DNA of 64,000 bases from Pseudarthrobacter oxydans (GCF_030812335.1 NZ_JAUSSN010000004.1:62001-126000), one strand, 5' to 3'. Positions 26,664 to 34,982 are shown, counted from the first letter of the stretch. Numbers and translations: made by a program. Notes: a model not told the origin generated them from the sequence alone.

Positions 26664-26847
26664 GCCTTCTCCATCTTTCACGTGGGCGTCCGGGCCCTAC
26701 ATGCACCCAAGAGGGACAGTACAGGGCGACCCGCCACGGCCGCGAGTGGCTACCGGCACTGATGGCCGCTGGCTAGGGTACTCCGGACCCCGCCCAGGCT
26801 TTGTCATGAGGCATAGAATCAAGAAATGCGAGGGAAAGCGGAGGCTC

Positions 26848-27594
26848 ATGATGGGTGCTGACGGACCAGAGACAAGCCAGACCCGGAACGATGACAGGAC
26901 GGCCAGCGGGGTGCTGGCGACCCAACTCAGTGAGCTCGCACGGGAGTTGCAGCACGAAGACGACGTTCAGGGCGTCCTCTCCGGCATCCTCGATGCTGCC
27001 GTGGAACTTGTGCCGGGTGCCGCGCATGCTTCGATCAGCCTCGTCACGGCCCGCAAGAAGATCGAATCAGAAGTCGCATCAGGGGACTTTCCCCGACAAA
27101 TCGATGCCCTGCAAAACTCCACCGGGCAGGGCCCGTGCCTGGACGCTGCCTATGAGAAACACGTCGTCCGTGTCCCGGACCTCAGCCAGGAGAAACGCTG
27201 GCCTGAGTTCTCCCGGGGTGCCGTGGCACTCGGGGCGCGGAGCATGCTGTCATTCCAGTTATTCGTCGAGGGTGACCGGCTGGGTGCGCTGAACCTCTAT
27301 GGTGACGGCCCCAATGCCTTCTCAAGCGAATCCGAACAGGTCGGAATGCTGGTGGCAGCCCACGCTGCGGTGGCCTTCGCGGACTCCCAAAAAATCAGCC
27401 AACTCGGCGAAGCCCTGGCTTCCCGACAGGCGATCGGCCAGGCCGAAGGCATCCTGATGGAGCGGTACAAGATCACGGCCGAGCAAGCCTTCGTCGTCCT
27501 CAGCCGCGCCAGTTCCCGGTCCAACATCAAGCTTCGGGATATCGCCGATCATCTCGCCAGCAGCGGAGAAATCATCAATCCCGGAACACGCTGA
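26848..27594 (+). CDS. GAF and ANTAR domain protein
   Basis: 248 residues. GAF sensor domain about 30-165 (AHASISLVTARKKIESEVAS, NSTGQGPCLDAAYEKHVVRV) and C-terminal ANTAR RNA-binding domain about 180-235, with ASRQAIGQAEGILMERYKI, AFVVLSRASSRSN and LRDIADHL, the consensus three-helix signature. ANTAR proteins stop premature termination by binding paired hairpins in mRNA leaders; the target here is unknown. GGAGG lies 3 nt before ATG 26848 and 6 nt before a second ATG at 26851, so the true start may be the latter. A perfect 17-bp hairpin lies downstream. Confidence 0.92.
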   Translation: MMGADGPETSQTRNDDRTASGVLATQLSELARELQHEDDVQGVLSGILDAAVELVPGAAHASISLVTARKKIESEVASGDFPRQIDALQNSTGQGPCLDAAYEKHVVRVPDLSQEKRWPEFSRGAVALGARSMLSFQLFVEGDRLGALNLYGDGPNAFSSESEQVGMLVAAHAAVAFADSQKISQLGEALASRQAIGQAEGILMERYKITAEQAFVVLSRASSRSNIKLRDIADHLASSGEIINPGTR

Positions 27595-27713
27595 GCCAAG
27601 AGCTGAACGCCCGCGTCTTTTCGCAACCGCGGCTCAGTTGCAGCCGCCCCACCGGCAGGTCCGCCGTGCCCCGGGGCCTGTCCGGCAAACCGGTGCCACG
27701 GCACCCCGGCCGA

Positions 27714-27751
27714 GCCCGGTCGCGGTCACCGCGTGGTGACCGCGACCGGGC
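27714..27751. terminator. hairpin between converging GAF-ANTAR and fpr2 genes
   Basis: A perfect 17-bp stem (GCCCGGTCGCGGTCACC) with a GCGT loop, without a T run. It lies midway between the two converging stop codons and probably ends both transcripts. Confidence 0.75.
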
Positions 27752-27789
27752 GGCTCCGTCCTGCACAATCGGGGTCACCAGGTTGGCGC

Positions 27790-29262
27790 TTAGACCTCCG
27801 CGGCCACTCCATCGCGGGAGATCTGGACCATGTCCTCGCGCGGGACCACCTTGACGCGTTCGCGGACGAGGCCGTCCGTGCCGGCGTCGGCGCTGAACTT
27901 CTCGCCCAGGGACCGCTCGTGTGCGTCCAGGGCCAGCCAGCCTTCCCAGCTGGTGTACTGCACGCCGCGGTTCTCCAGCAGTTCGACGACGGCGCCCGGG
28001 GCGGGTGCCGCGGCCAGCGGCAGGTTGGCGCGGTCCTCGAGCAGGTACGTCACGGTCTCCAGGGCGTCGCCCTTGGTGTGCCCGATCAGGCCGACCGGGC
28101 CGCGCTTGATCCAGCCGGTGGCGTAGATGCCCGGCACGTGGGCGCCGGACGAATCCAGGACGCGGCCGCCGTCGTTCGGGACGACACCCTTGCTGTGGTC
28201 GAACTCGACCTCGGGCAGCGACGAGCCGAAGTAGCCGATGGCGCGGTACACGGCCTGGACCGGGTAGTCGACGACCTCGCCGGTGCCGCGGGCGCGGCCC
28301 GTGCCGTCCAGCTCGGTGCGCTCGAACTTGATGCCGGCGACGCGGCCGGGCGCACCGGCTTCGCCGGTATTGTCCCCGTACACCTCAACCGGGCTGTGCA
28401 GGAAGTGCAGATGCAGGCGGCGGGAGGCCGTGAGCTCTGAGAGGTCCTCGGGCTGCTCGGCGATCCAGTTGGTGAGCGTGCCGACCATGGTCTTGGTCTG
28501 GTTGTTGCTCTGGATCTGCCGGTCCGATTCGGCGTCGAACTCGAAGTCCTCGGCGTACAGGATGATGTCCACGTCCTTGGAGTGGGACAGCTCGCGCAGC
28601 TCCAGCGGGGTGAATTTCACCTGGGCGGGGCCGCGGCGGCCGAAGACGTGCACATCGGTGACCGGGGAGGACTTCAGGCCGGCGTAGACGTTGTCCGGGA
28701 TTTCGGAAACCAGGAGGTCATCGGCGTGCTTGGAGAGCATCCGGGCGACGTCAAGGGCGACGTTGCCGTTGCCGATCACGGCGATTTCCTTCGCGTCCAG
28801 GGGCCATTCGCGGGAGACGTCCGGGTGCCCGTCGTACCAGGAGACGAAGTCCGCGCCGCCGTAGGAGCCCTCGAGTTCGATGCCGGGGATGTTCAGGTCC
28901 GCGTCCTTGATCGCGCCGGTGGCGAAGATGACGGCGTCGTAGTGTGTGCGGAGGTCCTCGAGCGAGAGGTCCGTGCCGTAGTCGACGTTGCCGAAGAAGC
29001 GGATGTCGCCGCGGTCCAGGACCTTGTGCAGGGCGTTGACGATGCCCTTGATGCGCGGGTGGTCCGGGGCCACGCCGTAGCGGATCAGTCCGTAGGGCGC
29101 CGGGTAGCGGTCGAACAGGTCGATGCTGACCGTGAGCTCGCCGCTCTTGACGGCCTCGCTCTTGGTCAGGATGTCCGCGGCGTACACACCGGCGGGTCCG
29201 GAGCCGACGACGGCGATGCGCAGCGGGCGGGCAGCAGTTCCTACAGGGGTGTTCGTTGACAC
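27790..29262 (-). CDS. fprA: ferredoxin-NADP reductase, FprA type (paralogue 2, sulfur island)
   Basis: 490 residues, same architecture as the 8.1-9.6 kb paralogue: FAD site VVGSGPAGVYAADIL, NADP site IAVIGNGNVALDVARML, C-terminal GIYATGWIKRGPVGLIG. GTG start at 29262 with AAAGGA upstream. It follows cysG by 109 nt on the same strand and lies beside the genes of a ferredoxin-dependent sulfite reductase, so it likely supplies reduced ferredoxin for sulfite reduction (inference from context). An inverted repeat in the 109-nt gap may set its level relative to cysG. Confidence 0.93.
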   Translation of the reverse strand: MSTNTPVGTAARPLRIAVVGSGPAGVYAADILTKSEAVKSGELTVSIDLFDRYPAPYGLIRYGVAPDHPRIKGIVNALHKVLDRGDIRFFGNVDYGTDLSLEDLRTHYDAVIFATGAIKDADLNIPGIELEGSYGGADFVSWYDGHPDVSREWPLDAKEIAVIGNGNVALDVARMLSKHADDLLVSEIPDNVYAGLKSSPVTDVHVFGRRGPAQVKFTPLELRELSHSKDVDIILYAEDFEFDAESDRQIQSNNQTKTMVGTLTNWIAEQPEDLSELTASRRLHLHFLHSPVEVYGDNTGEAGAPGRVAGIKFERTELDGTGRARGTGEVVDYPVQAVYRAIGYFGSSLPEVEFDHSKGVVPNDGGRVLDSSGAHVPGIYATGWIKRGPVGLIGHTKGDALETVTYLLEDRANLPLAAAPAPGAVVELLENRGVQYTSWEGWLALDAHERSLGEKFSADAGTDGLVRERVKVVPREDMVQISRDGVAAEV

Positions 29263-29291
29263 GGCTGTGTTCCTTTGTTCTTCTGCATCCG

Positions 29292-29341
29292 TTGCTCCAC
29301 ACCTGCCCTTTTGGGGCCTGATAACGGCAGTTGTGGAGCAA
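29292..29341. other. inverted repeat between cysG and fpr2
   Basis: TTGCTCCACA at 29292-29301 pairs with TGTGGAGCAA at 29332-29341 across 30 nt. It lies between the cysG stop and the fpr2 start. It could be an mRNA hairpin or an operator dyad. Confidence 0.5.
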
Positions 29342-29371
29342 TCGACGGGGTTTAGGGGGTCGGTATGCGGT

Positions 29372-30688
29372 TCAGGGGGTTAGTACGCGGGTCTGGGTGG
29401 TCTTGGTAGTCGCGGTGGTGCTGGTGGTGGTGCTGGCGGTGCGCGGGGCGTTCGGGGAGGTGGTGCTGTAGTCCGCGGTCTTGAAGTGCGACGGCGCGAA
29501 CGGGCTGACGCGGACCACGTCACCGATCACGATCACGGCGGGGTTCGCGACGCCTGCCGCCTCCGCCTGATCCGCGATGGTCCCGAGCGTTCCGATGGTC
29601 ACCCGCTGGTTCGGCAAATAACCATTCTCTACGATGCCAACAGGTGTCCCCGCTGGCAAACCGGCGCGTCCCAGCGAGGCCGCGGAATCGCGCAGCTGGC
29701 CCACGCCCATGAGCAGGATCACGGTGTGGTCGGCCCGGGCGGGGACTTCGGAGAGTTCCTCGTGGCCGGTGACGACGCTGAAGCCCTTGGCCAGGCCGCG
29801 GTGCGTGACCGGGATCCCGGCCGCGGCCGGGACGGAGATGGCGGAGGTGACGCCGGAGACCACTTCAACTTCAACGCCGTGTTGCCGGCAGAATTCGGCT
29901 TCCTCGCCGCCGCGGCCCAGGACGTACGGGTCGCCGCCCTTGAGCCGGACCACGCGGTGTCCCTGCAGGGCCTCGTCGACCAGGATGCGGTTGATCTCGG
30001 CCTGCGGGACGGGGTGGTGGCCGGGGGTCTTGCCGACCTCGATCACGCGGACGTCGGGGGCCAGTTCGCTGAGGAGTTCGCGCGGGCCCAGGCGGTCCGC
30101 GACGACGACGTCGGCCTGGCCGAGCAGCCGCCGGCCGCGGACGGTGATGAGCCCGGTGTCGCCGGGTCCGCCGCCGACGAGCGCGACGGTTCCGGCGGAT
30201 GTGGTGGTTCGTTGCCGGCGCAGCGGGAGGTCCCCGGTTTCCAGGGCGGTGGCGACGGCGTCCCGCAGGGCCATGGCGCGGCGCGGGTCTCCCCCGGCGT
30301 TCACGGCGATCTTGACGTCATCGACGACGGCTACGGCGGGTGTCCAGGCGGCGGAGGCCTCGTGGTCGGAGGCGTTGACGCACCAGATCCGCTGCGCCTC
30401 GGCGTCGGCCGACACCTGCGCGTCCACGGCGGCGTCGCCGGTCGCGGTCTGGACGAACCAGACGCCGTCGACGTCGGCCGTGCGGTAGGTGCGGGGCTCC
30501 CAGGCGAGGAGGCCGGCGTCGGCGAGGCCGGTCAGGGCGGGGCAGGCCAGGGGCGCGACGACGGTGACGCGGGCGCCGGCGTCGAGCAGTCCCTTGGCGC
30601 GGCGTGCGGCGACCGGGCCGCCGCCGACGACCAGCACGGGGCGGCCGAGGAGGCGCAGCGCCGTGGGGTAAATGTCCTGAATTGCCAT
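29372..30688 (-). CDS. cysG: siroheme synthase: precorrin-2 dehydrogenase/uroporphyrinogen-III C-methyltransferase
   Basis: 438 residues. N-terminal precorrin-2 dehydrogenase part (about 1-150) with the NAD loop VLVVGGGPVAARRAKGLLDA; C-terminal SUMT part (about 165-405) with VALVGGGPGDTGLITVRG, VRLKGGDPYVLGRGGEEAEF and ILLMGVGQL. It methylates uroporphyrinogen III and oxidises precorrin-2; iron insertion would fall to the chelatase at 42.4-43.2 kb. The last 25 residues are Thr-rich (TASTTTSTTATTKTTQT), an odd tail. The ATG at 30688 lies exactly at the end of the 80-nt sulfur promoter block and should be leaderless. fpr2 follows. Siroheme is the cofactor of the sulfite reductase in the same island. 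Confidence 0.93.
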   Translation of the reverse strand: MAIQDIYPTALRLLGRPVLVVGGGPVAARRAKGLLDAGARVTVVAPLACPALTGLADAGLLAWEPRTYRTADVDGVWFVQTATGDAAVDAQVSADAEAQRIWCVNASDHEASAAWTPAVAVVDDVKIAVNAGGDPRRAMALRDAVATALETGDLPLRRQRTTTSAGTVALVGGGPGDTGLITVRGRRLLGQADVVVADRLGPRELLSELAPDVRVIEVGKTPGHHPVPQAEINRILVDEALQGHRVVRLKGGDPYVLGRGGEEAEFCRQHGVEVEVVSGVTSAISVPAAAGIPVTHRGLAKGFSVVTGHEELSEVPARADHTVILLMGVGQLRDSAASLGRAGLPAGTPVGIVENGYLPNQRVTIGTLGTIADQAEAAGVANPAVIVIGDVVRVSPFAPSHFKTADYSTTSPNAPRTASTTTSTTATTKTTQTRVLTP

Positions 30689-30765
30689 GCATCGACGATA
30701 GGGCGGTGCCAGGGGCCTAAACAACGGTGCGGAAACACCCGTTCACGCGGGGTAACGCCACGTCA
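30686..30765 (-). promoter_or_regulatory. sulfur promoter block 1 (cysG)
   Basis: An 80-nt block that aligns without gaps to the blocks at 34903-34982 and 42198-42277. Shared, in gene sense: TGACG at 1-5, GTGAMC at 20-25, GTTTCC at 30-35, GSACC at 36-40, KTTG at 41-44, CCC at 63-65, the -10 box TATCGT at 66-71 and ATG at 78-80. A weak TTG -35 lies 18 nt before the -10, directly next to the conserved core, which suggests activator binding. Confidence 0.8.
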
Positions 30766-31023
30766 CATAGTTGTCGCGGTCCGGGAGGCGGCCCGGGGGG
30801 CACCCTGGGTCTCCCTGTCGCCGTCCCAGTCGCCGTCCCGGGGCACCCGTTCGCCGTCCGGGGCCGGCCCGCGCGGCATCCTGGGCGTCCTGTCCCCGTC
30901 CCCGTCGCCGTCCGGGGGCACTTTGCCGGCCGGAACAGCCAGCTCGGGCTCATGTGACGGCCTCTCCGCGTCAAAGTCCCCCCGGACGGCAGGCGAGTTG
31001 GCAGGCGGCCGGGCGGCCATCCC
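30766..31023. other. GC-rich low-complexity intergenic stretch
   Basis: With the promoter block this makes a 335-nt gap without a convincing gene. It is built of repeated GTCGCCGTCCCGG-like words. Frames stay open on both strands because of the base composition. A minus-strand frame from 31020 starts right after the stop of the ABM gene but its product is Gly-Asp-Arg repeats and no proper ribosome site is present. Confidence 0.6.
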
Positions 31024-31320
31024 CTATTTCACGGCGATGAGCTCGATCAGTTTGAGGTCGGGGTCCTTGGCCAACAGCTCGGGCCCGTGCTGGCCCAGGG
31101 CGGCGGGAATGGCCCCGTTGAGGTGGGCCTGCCGGTCCTCCTCGGTGTCGAAGGAGTCGAAGATGCCGAAAGTGTTCTCGTTGACCCGGAAGGCGTACCA
31201 GGTCCGGGTGCCGGGCTCCGCCAGAACGATCTCCCGGCCCCCGTTGAGGAAGTCCCAGACGTCCTGTTCCTTCCCCGGCTTTGCTTCGACCAGTGCCAGC
31301 ACTCCATATTTTGGCGCCAC
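31024..31320 (-). CDS. antibiotic biosynthesis monooxygenase (ABM) domain protein
   Basis: 98 residues, the single ferredoxin-like ABM fold: GVLALVEAKPGKEQDVWDFL, a central ETRTWYAF-like strand (PGTRTWYAFRVNENTFGIFD) and DTEEDRQAHLNGAIPAAL. Such proteins are small dimeric oxygenases or quinol monooxygenase-like; many have no known substrate, and nothing near it points to antibiotic synthesis. It starts with GTG at 31320, with GAGGAG 7 nt upstream, and lies 42 nt after the SRPBCC gene, so the two may be co-transcribed. Confidence 0.85.
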   Translation of the reverse strand: MAPKYGVLALVEAKPGKEQDVWDFLNGGREIVLAEPGTRTWYAFRVNENTFGIFDSFDTEEDRQAHLNGAIPAALGQHGPELLAKDPDLKLIELIAVK

Positions 31321-31362
31321 GGCTGTCTCCTCAGAATTGGGCTGGATCGGCCGGAACCCGGC

Positions 31363-31842
31363 CTATAGCCGCGAGTGTAGGCCGGTCCCGGGGTCCGGAC
31401 AAGGCTTCGCGAGGAGGGCACCGCGCCCGGCAATAAGGCGTTGCAGGTAGCGGCGCAGAACGACCCGCTCGACCAGCCAGCCCACGGGTCCAAAGGGTGC
31501 CGAGAACTCAATCCGGTCCGTCATGACCGAGCCGGCGCCGTTGGCCGCGAACTCGTGGACATGGCGGAATGCTTTGAAGGGGCCCTTCACTTGTTCGTCC
31601 ACGAACGAGGCCGGGTAGTCGAGGCGGGTCACGCGGCTGGTCATGGTCAGGGGGACGCCGAAATGACGGGCTCGCCAGGTCACTTCCTCGCCGGCGCCGA
31701 TGAGTCCTGCAGTGACCCCGGCCACGGCACGCTCCCCCGAGGCCGCCATCGTCTCCACATGCGCGTCAATGCTGCGCGCCCGGTCGAACAGCTGCTCCCT
31801 CGGCAGAACGGACTCGGTGCGGCAGACGAAGCTCACGGTCAT
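31363..31842 (-). CDS. SRPBCC family protein
   Basis: 159 residues of the START/Bet v 1-like fold, a ligand-binding cavity protein. Recognisable are the first strand SFVCRTESVLPREQLFDRAR, the EEVTWRARHFGVPLTMTSRV strands and the closing FGPVGWLVERVVLRRYLQRL helix. Similar actinobacterial proteins are of unknown role. ATG at 31842. It lies upstream of the ABM gene and downstream of the ssu operon, from which a 15-bp hairpin separates it. Confidence 0.8.
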   Translation of the reverse strand: MTVSFVCRTESVLPREQLFDRARSIDAHVETMAASGERAVAGVTAGLIGAGEEVTWRARHFGVPLTMTSRVTRLDYPASFVDEQVKGPFKAFRHVHEFAANGAGSVMTDRIEFSAPFGPVGWLVERVVLRRYLQRLIAGRGALLAKPCPDPGTGLHSRL

Positions 31843-31864
31843 GCCGCCAGTCTGCCAGACACAG

Positions 31865-31899
31865 CGGGCCCCGACGGCGGTAGTCGCCGTCGGGGCCCG
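31865..31899 (-). terminator. hairpin after the ssu operon
   Basis: A 15-bp perfect stem (CGGGCCCCGACGGCG) with a GTAGT loop, 23 nt after the ssuC stop. No clear T run, but the position fits the end of the ABC operon. Confidence 0.75.
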
Positions 31900-31921
31900 T
31901 TGTCGGGTTGTGCTGGGGTGC

Positions 31922-32857
31922 CTAGCGGGTGCTGCCGGCGAGGAGGCCTCGACGGCGGAGCAGGCGCTTTTCGATCGGGCCGAAGAACAGCAGCTCGATC
32001 AGGATGCCGACGGCGAGGATCATCAGGATCGCGGCCATCACGGTGGTCATGTCGGACAGCACGCGGCCCTGGTCCAGGAGCGAGCCCAGGCCGAAGCCGA
32101 TGGTGCCGCCCACGGCGATGATTTCCGCGGCCATGAGCGAGCGCCAGGAGAAGGCCCAGCCCTGCTTGAGTCCGCCCAGGTAACCCGGCAGCGCTGCCGG
32201 AAGGATGATCTGCAGCGCCAGCTGGAGCCGGGAGGCGCCCAGGACTTTCCCGACGCTGCGGTACTGCGGCGGGATCTGGTCCACGCCGGAGATCAGCCCG
32301 TTGATGATCGAGGGGATGGCGCCCATAAAGACCACGAAGTACACGGTGGCGTCGGTCAGGCCGAACCAGATGATGGCGGCCGGCACCCACGCCACGGACG
32401 GCAGCACCTGCAGGCCGGAGATGAGCGGGCCGAACGCGCGGCGCAGCGGCGCGACCTGGGCGAGCAGGAGCCCGACCGGGGTCGCGATGGCCACGCTGAT
32501 CAGGAACCCGACGAGCCCGCGCTGCAGCGAGGTCCATACCGCTTCCTGCAGCTTCCCGTCGGCCCACAGAGTTCCCAGCTGCCCCAGCACATCCAGCGGC
32601 CCGGGCACCAGGTCCTGCCGCTTGAAGCCCAGGGACACGTAGAGCTGCCAGATGAGGACGAGCACCGCGAGCGCGGCGACCGGCAGCAGGACTCGGCTCC
32701 AGTCGACGCGGGCCTTGCGCACGGCGTCGGACTGCAGCGAGTCCAGCCCGGCCTCGAGCTCGCGCAGGTCGGACGGGCCGGTCGAGGACCGGGTCAGGGC
32801 CGCGGTGATGTGGCGGGTCTCGGCGGGCTCCACCAGGGACGTTGGTTTATTTGGCAT
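31922..32857 (-). CDS. ssuC: ABC transporter permease, sulfonate/nitrate/taurine type
   Basis: 311 residues. An N-terminal cytoplasmic stretch (about 1-50) precedes six membrane helices; the ATPase-coupling EAA loop is SVGKVLGASRLQLALQIILPAALPG in the fourth cytoplasmic loop region. WRSLMAAEIIAVGGTIGFGLG is the conserved C-terminal part of the SsuC/TauC/NrtB family. Its start overlaps the ssuB stop by 11 nt. Sulfonate is the preferred reading because of the sulfur promoter and neighbours; taurine or nitrate cannot be excluded from the sequence. Confidence 0.88.
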   Translation of the reverse strand: MPNKPTSLVEPAETRHITAALTRSSTGPSDLRELEAGLDSLQSDAVRKARVDWSRVLLPVAALAVLVLIWQLYVSLGFKRQDLVPGPLDVLGQLGTLWADGKLQEAVWTSLQRGLVGFLISVAIATPVGLLLAQVAPLRRAFGPLISGLQVLPSVAWVPAAIIWFGLTDATVYFVVFMGAIPSIINGLISGVDQIPPQYRSVGKVLGASRLQLALQIILPAALPGYLGGLKQGWAFSWRSLMAAEIIAVGGTIGFGLGSLLDQGRVLSDMTTVMAAILMILAVGILIELLFFGPIEKRLLRRRGLLAGSTR

Positions 32858-33572
32858 GGCGGCGGATCTCCTCGCGTAGCCGGGCGGTGATTTCGCCGGT
32901 GAGCTGGCCGGCCAGTCCGGCGTCGGTGCGGTGCTCTTCGCTTACGTGCCATTCCCGCACCACGCGGCCGGGCCGGGAGGAGAGCAGCAGCACGCGCTGG
33001 CCCAGCCGGACGGCCTCGCGGACGTTGTGGGTGACAAAAACGATGGTGCGGCCGGTTTCCTTCCAGATCCGCTCCAGCTCATCGTGCAGCAGGTCGCGGG
33101 TGATCGCATCCAGGGCGGCGAACGGCTCGTCCATCAGGAGCAGCTGCCGGTCCTGGGCGAGCGACCGGGCCAAAGCCACGCGCTGGCGCATGCCGCCGGA
33201 GAGTTCGTGCGGGCGCTTGTCGCCGGCTCCGCCCAGGTGCACGAGGTCCAGCAGCTCCCCCGCCTTGATCCTCCGCTCGGCCTTCCCGACGCCGCGCAGC
33301 TTCAGGGCCAGCTCGATGTTCTCCCGCGCGTTCAGCCAGGGGAACAGCGCCGCGTCCTGGAACATAAAGGCGGCGCCGTCGCTGGGCACCTCCAGGGCGC
33401 CCGACGTCGGGGCCTCCAGTCCCGCCATGATGTTCAGCAGGGTGGACTTGCCGCAGCCGGAGGCACCGAGCAGGGCGACGAACTCGCCCTGCCCGATGCT
33501 GGCGTTGACGTCGTCCAGCACCGGGGCGCCGTCGCCGAAGCGCTTGCCCAGGTTTTCCAGTACGACTGGCAT
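32847..33572 (-). CDS. ssuB: ABC transporter ATP-binding protein, sulfonate type
   Basis: 241 residues. Walker A LLGASGCGKSTLLNIMAG, Q-loop FMFQDAALFPWLNA, signature HELSGGMRQRVALARSLAQD, Walker B LLLMDEPFAALDAITRD and switch His VFVTHNVREAV. It energises uptake through SsuC. I prefer ATG at 33572, with AAGGAC 9 nt upstream, over GTG at 33578. It follows ssuA by 43 nt. Confidence 0.93.
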   Translation of the reverse strand: MPVVLENLGKRFGDGAPVLDDVNASIGQGEFVALLGASGCGKSTLLNIMAGLEAPTSGALEVPSDGAAFMFQDAALFPWLNARENIELALKLRGVGKAERRIKAGELLDLVHLGGAGDKRPHELSGGMRQRVALARSLAQDRQLLLMDEPFAALDAITRDLLHDELERIWKETGRTIVFVTHNVREAVRLGQRVLLLSSRPGRVVREWHVSEEHRTDAGLAGQLTGEITARLREEIRRHAK

Positions 33573-33615
33573 GGTCACGTCCTTACTTCTGTTGGCGGGC
33601 TGGGGGAAGGACCGG

Positions 33616-34788
33616 CTAGTCCTTGCCCAGTCCCTGCGCTGAGATTTTCGTGCCCGTGGTGCCCTCGCCGAGGACGCTGTTCAGGGCCGTGAGGTCGAAG
33701 ATGCCGTTGATGTCGGCCTGTTTGGTGGTGCCGGCGTCGACCCCGTCCTGGAGCAGCTTCTGGTACGTTCCGGCGAGCGGGTCGACGGTGAAGACGATGT
33801 TCTGGAGCGAGCGGTCAATCACGTCGGCGGGCAGGGCGGCGCCGGCGGAGTCCTTGAGCGCGGCGTTGAGCACCGTGGACTTCTCCGCCGCGGGGGCGGC
33901 GTTGAGCCAGTCCACGGATTCGACGTGGCCCTTCAGCAGCGCCTTGACCGTCTCGGGGTGCGCGGCGGCGAAGTTCTTGTTGACGATCAGGACGGTGGTG
34001 ATGAACTCGCCCTTCTCCCACAGGTCCTTCTCGTCGACCAGGACCTTCGCGCCGGCCTGGAGGACCAGGCGGGAGGCCCAGGGCTCCGGGAGCCACGCGC
34101 CGTCGAGCTTTCCGTCCTGGAAGAGTTTCAGGGTCTGGGCGTTCTCGGTGGGGTTGATGGCGACGTCGCCGCTGCCGTCGGTGTTGGTCTGGTAGCCCTG
34201 CTGGCCGAGCCAGGCGCGGAGGGCCACGTCCTGGGTGCCGCCGAGTTGCGGGGTCGCGAGCTTCTTGCCCGCCAGGTCCGCGGCCGAGGTGATCTCGGGC
34301 TTGACGACCAGCTGCGCCCCGCCGGACGCGGCGCCGGCAATGACGCTGATCGATTCGCCCTTGCTCTTGACGTAGGAGTTGATGGCCGGGTTGGGGCCGA
34401 TGTAGGTGGCGTCGATGGCGCCGGCGTTGAGGGCTTCGATCGCGGCGGGGCCGGCGTTGAAGACCTGGGTGCTGAGCTTGGTTTCGCCGAGGCTCTTCGC
34501 GATCAGGCCCTGGCTCGTGCCGATGAGGGCCGGGGCGTGCGTGATGTTGCCGAAGTAGCCGAGCTTGAGTTCGGCAGCCGGGGTGGCCGCGGGCGCAGCG
34601 GCGGCGGCGTCATTGGTGCGGTTCAGCGACGACGCGACGGCGGCGCCGGCGGCGATCAGCAGCACGAGGCCGACCGCCAGGCTGATCTCCAGCGCGCGCC
34701 TGCGCCTGGGCTTGGCGGATTCACCGGCGACGATCCGGGTGGTTCCGGGGGTCTGGCCGGGGGTGGGGGTGTTCGAGGGCGATGACAT
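33616..34788 (-). CDS. ssuA: ABC transporter substrate-binding protein, sulfonate/nitrate/taurine type
   Basis: 390 residues. The N-terminus has a Pro/Thr-rich cytoplasmic part, RRRR and one membrane helix (LEISLAVGLVLLIAAGAAVA, about 34-53) without a lipobox Cys, so it appears anchored by an uncleaved helix. The binding domain follows with ELKLGYFGNITHAPALIGTS, NAGPAAIEALNAGAIDATYI and IGPNPAINSY, the signature of the SsuA/NrtA group. First structural gene of the ssu operon, 45 nt after the stop of a 23-codon leader ORF that itself sits on the sulfur promoter. Confidence 0.9.
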   Translation of the reverse strand: MSSPSNTPTPGQTPGTTRIVAGESAKPRRRRALEISLAVGLVLLIAAGAAVASSLNRTNDAAAAAPAATPAAELKLGYFGNITHAPALIGTSQGLIAKSLGETKLSTQVFNAGPAAIEALNAGAIDATYIGPNPAINSYVKSKGESISVIAGAASGGAQLVVKPEITSAADLAGKKLATPQLGGTQDVALRAWLGQQGYQTNTDGSGDVAINPTENAQTLKLFQDGKLDGAWLPEPWASRLVLQAGAKVLVDEKDLWEKGEFITTVLIVNKNFAAAHPETVKALLKGHVESVDWLNAAPAAEKSTVLNAALKDSAGAALPADVIDRSLQNIVFTVDPLAGTYQKLLQDGVDAGTTKQADINGIFDLTALNSVLGEGTTGTKISAQGLGKD

Positions 34789-34833
34789 GAGGGAGGTCCT
34801 GTTCCTGGGGTGAGCGGGAGGCCGGGCGGGTGG

Positions 34834-34905
34834 TCAGCGCCGGCGACATCGCCCCCGGGGTACCCGGCCGGCGGGGCCAGGGGGAAGCAGTTCCGTGGTT
34901 GTCAT
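34834..34905 (-). CDS. candidate 23-residue leader peptide of the ssu operon
   Basis: Codons read MTTTELLPPGPAGRVPRGRC then RRR and TGA. The ATG falls at positions 78-80 of the sulfur promoter block, the same place as the start codons of cysG and the sulfite reductase, so translation from a leaderless transcript is expected. The end holds a TGT Cys codon among Arg codons, with small hairpins possible over GGCGATGTCGCC. Actinobacteria use Cys-containing leader peptides to control sulfur genes; function here is inference. Confidence 0.6.
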   Translation of the reverse strand: MTTTELLPPGPAGRVPRGRCRRR

Positions 34906-34982
34906 TGCTTCACCATAGGGACTGCGGGGAACGCGGTTCAACGGTCCGGAAACCCGGGGTCACGCGGGTTCATGCGGCGTCA
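34903..34982 (-). promoter_or_regulatory. sulfur promoter block 2 (ssu leader)
   Basis: Same 80-nt layout as at cysG and the sulfite reductase gene. It has TGACG, GTGACC, GTTTCCGGACCGTTG at the core, -10 TATGGT and ATG at its end. The mRNA would begin at or next to the leader ATG. Confidence 0.8.

Noticed and set aside
30763..31020. 85-codon minus-strand frame directly after the ABM gene
   Set aside because: Product is Gly-Asp-Arg and Pro repeats from low-complexity DNA; both strands are open there and the ribosome site is too close.
31024..31842. part of an antibiotic biosynthesis cluster
   Set aside because: Only the domain name suggests it; no polyketide, peptide synthetase or tailoring gene is present.
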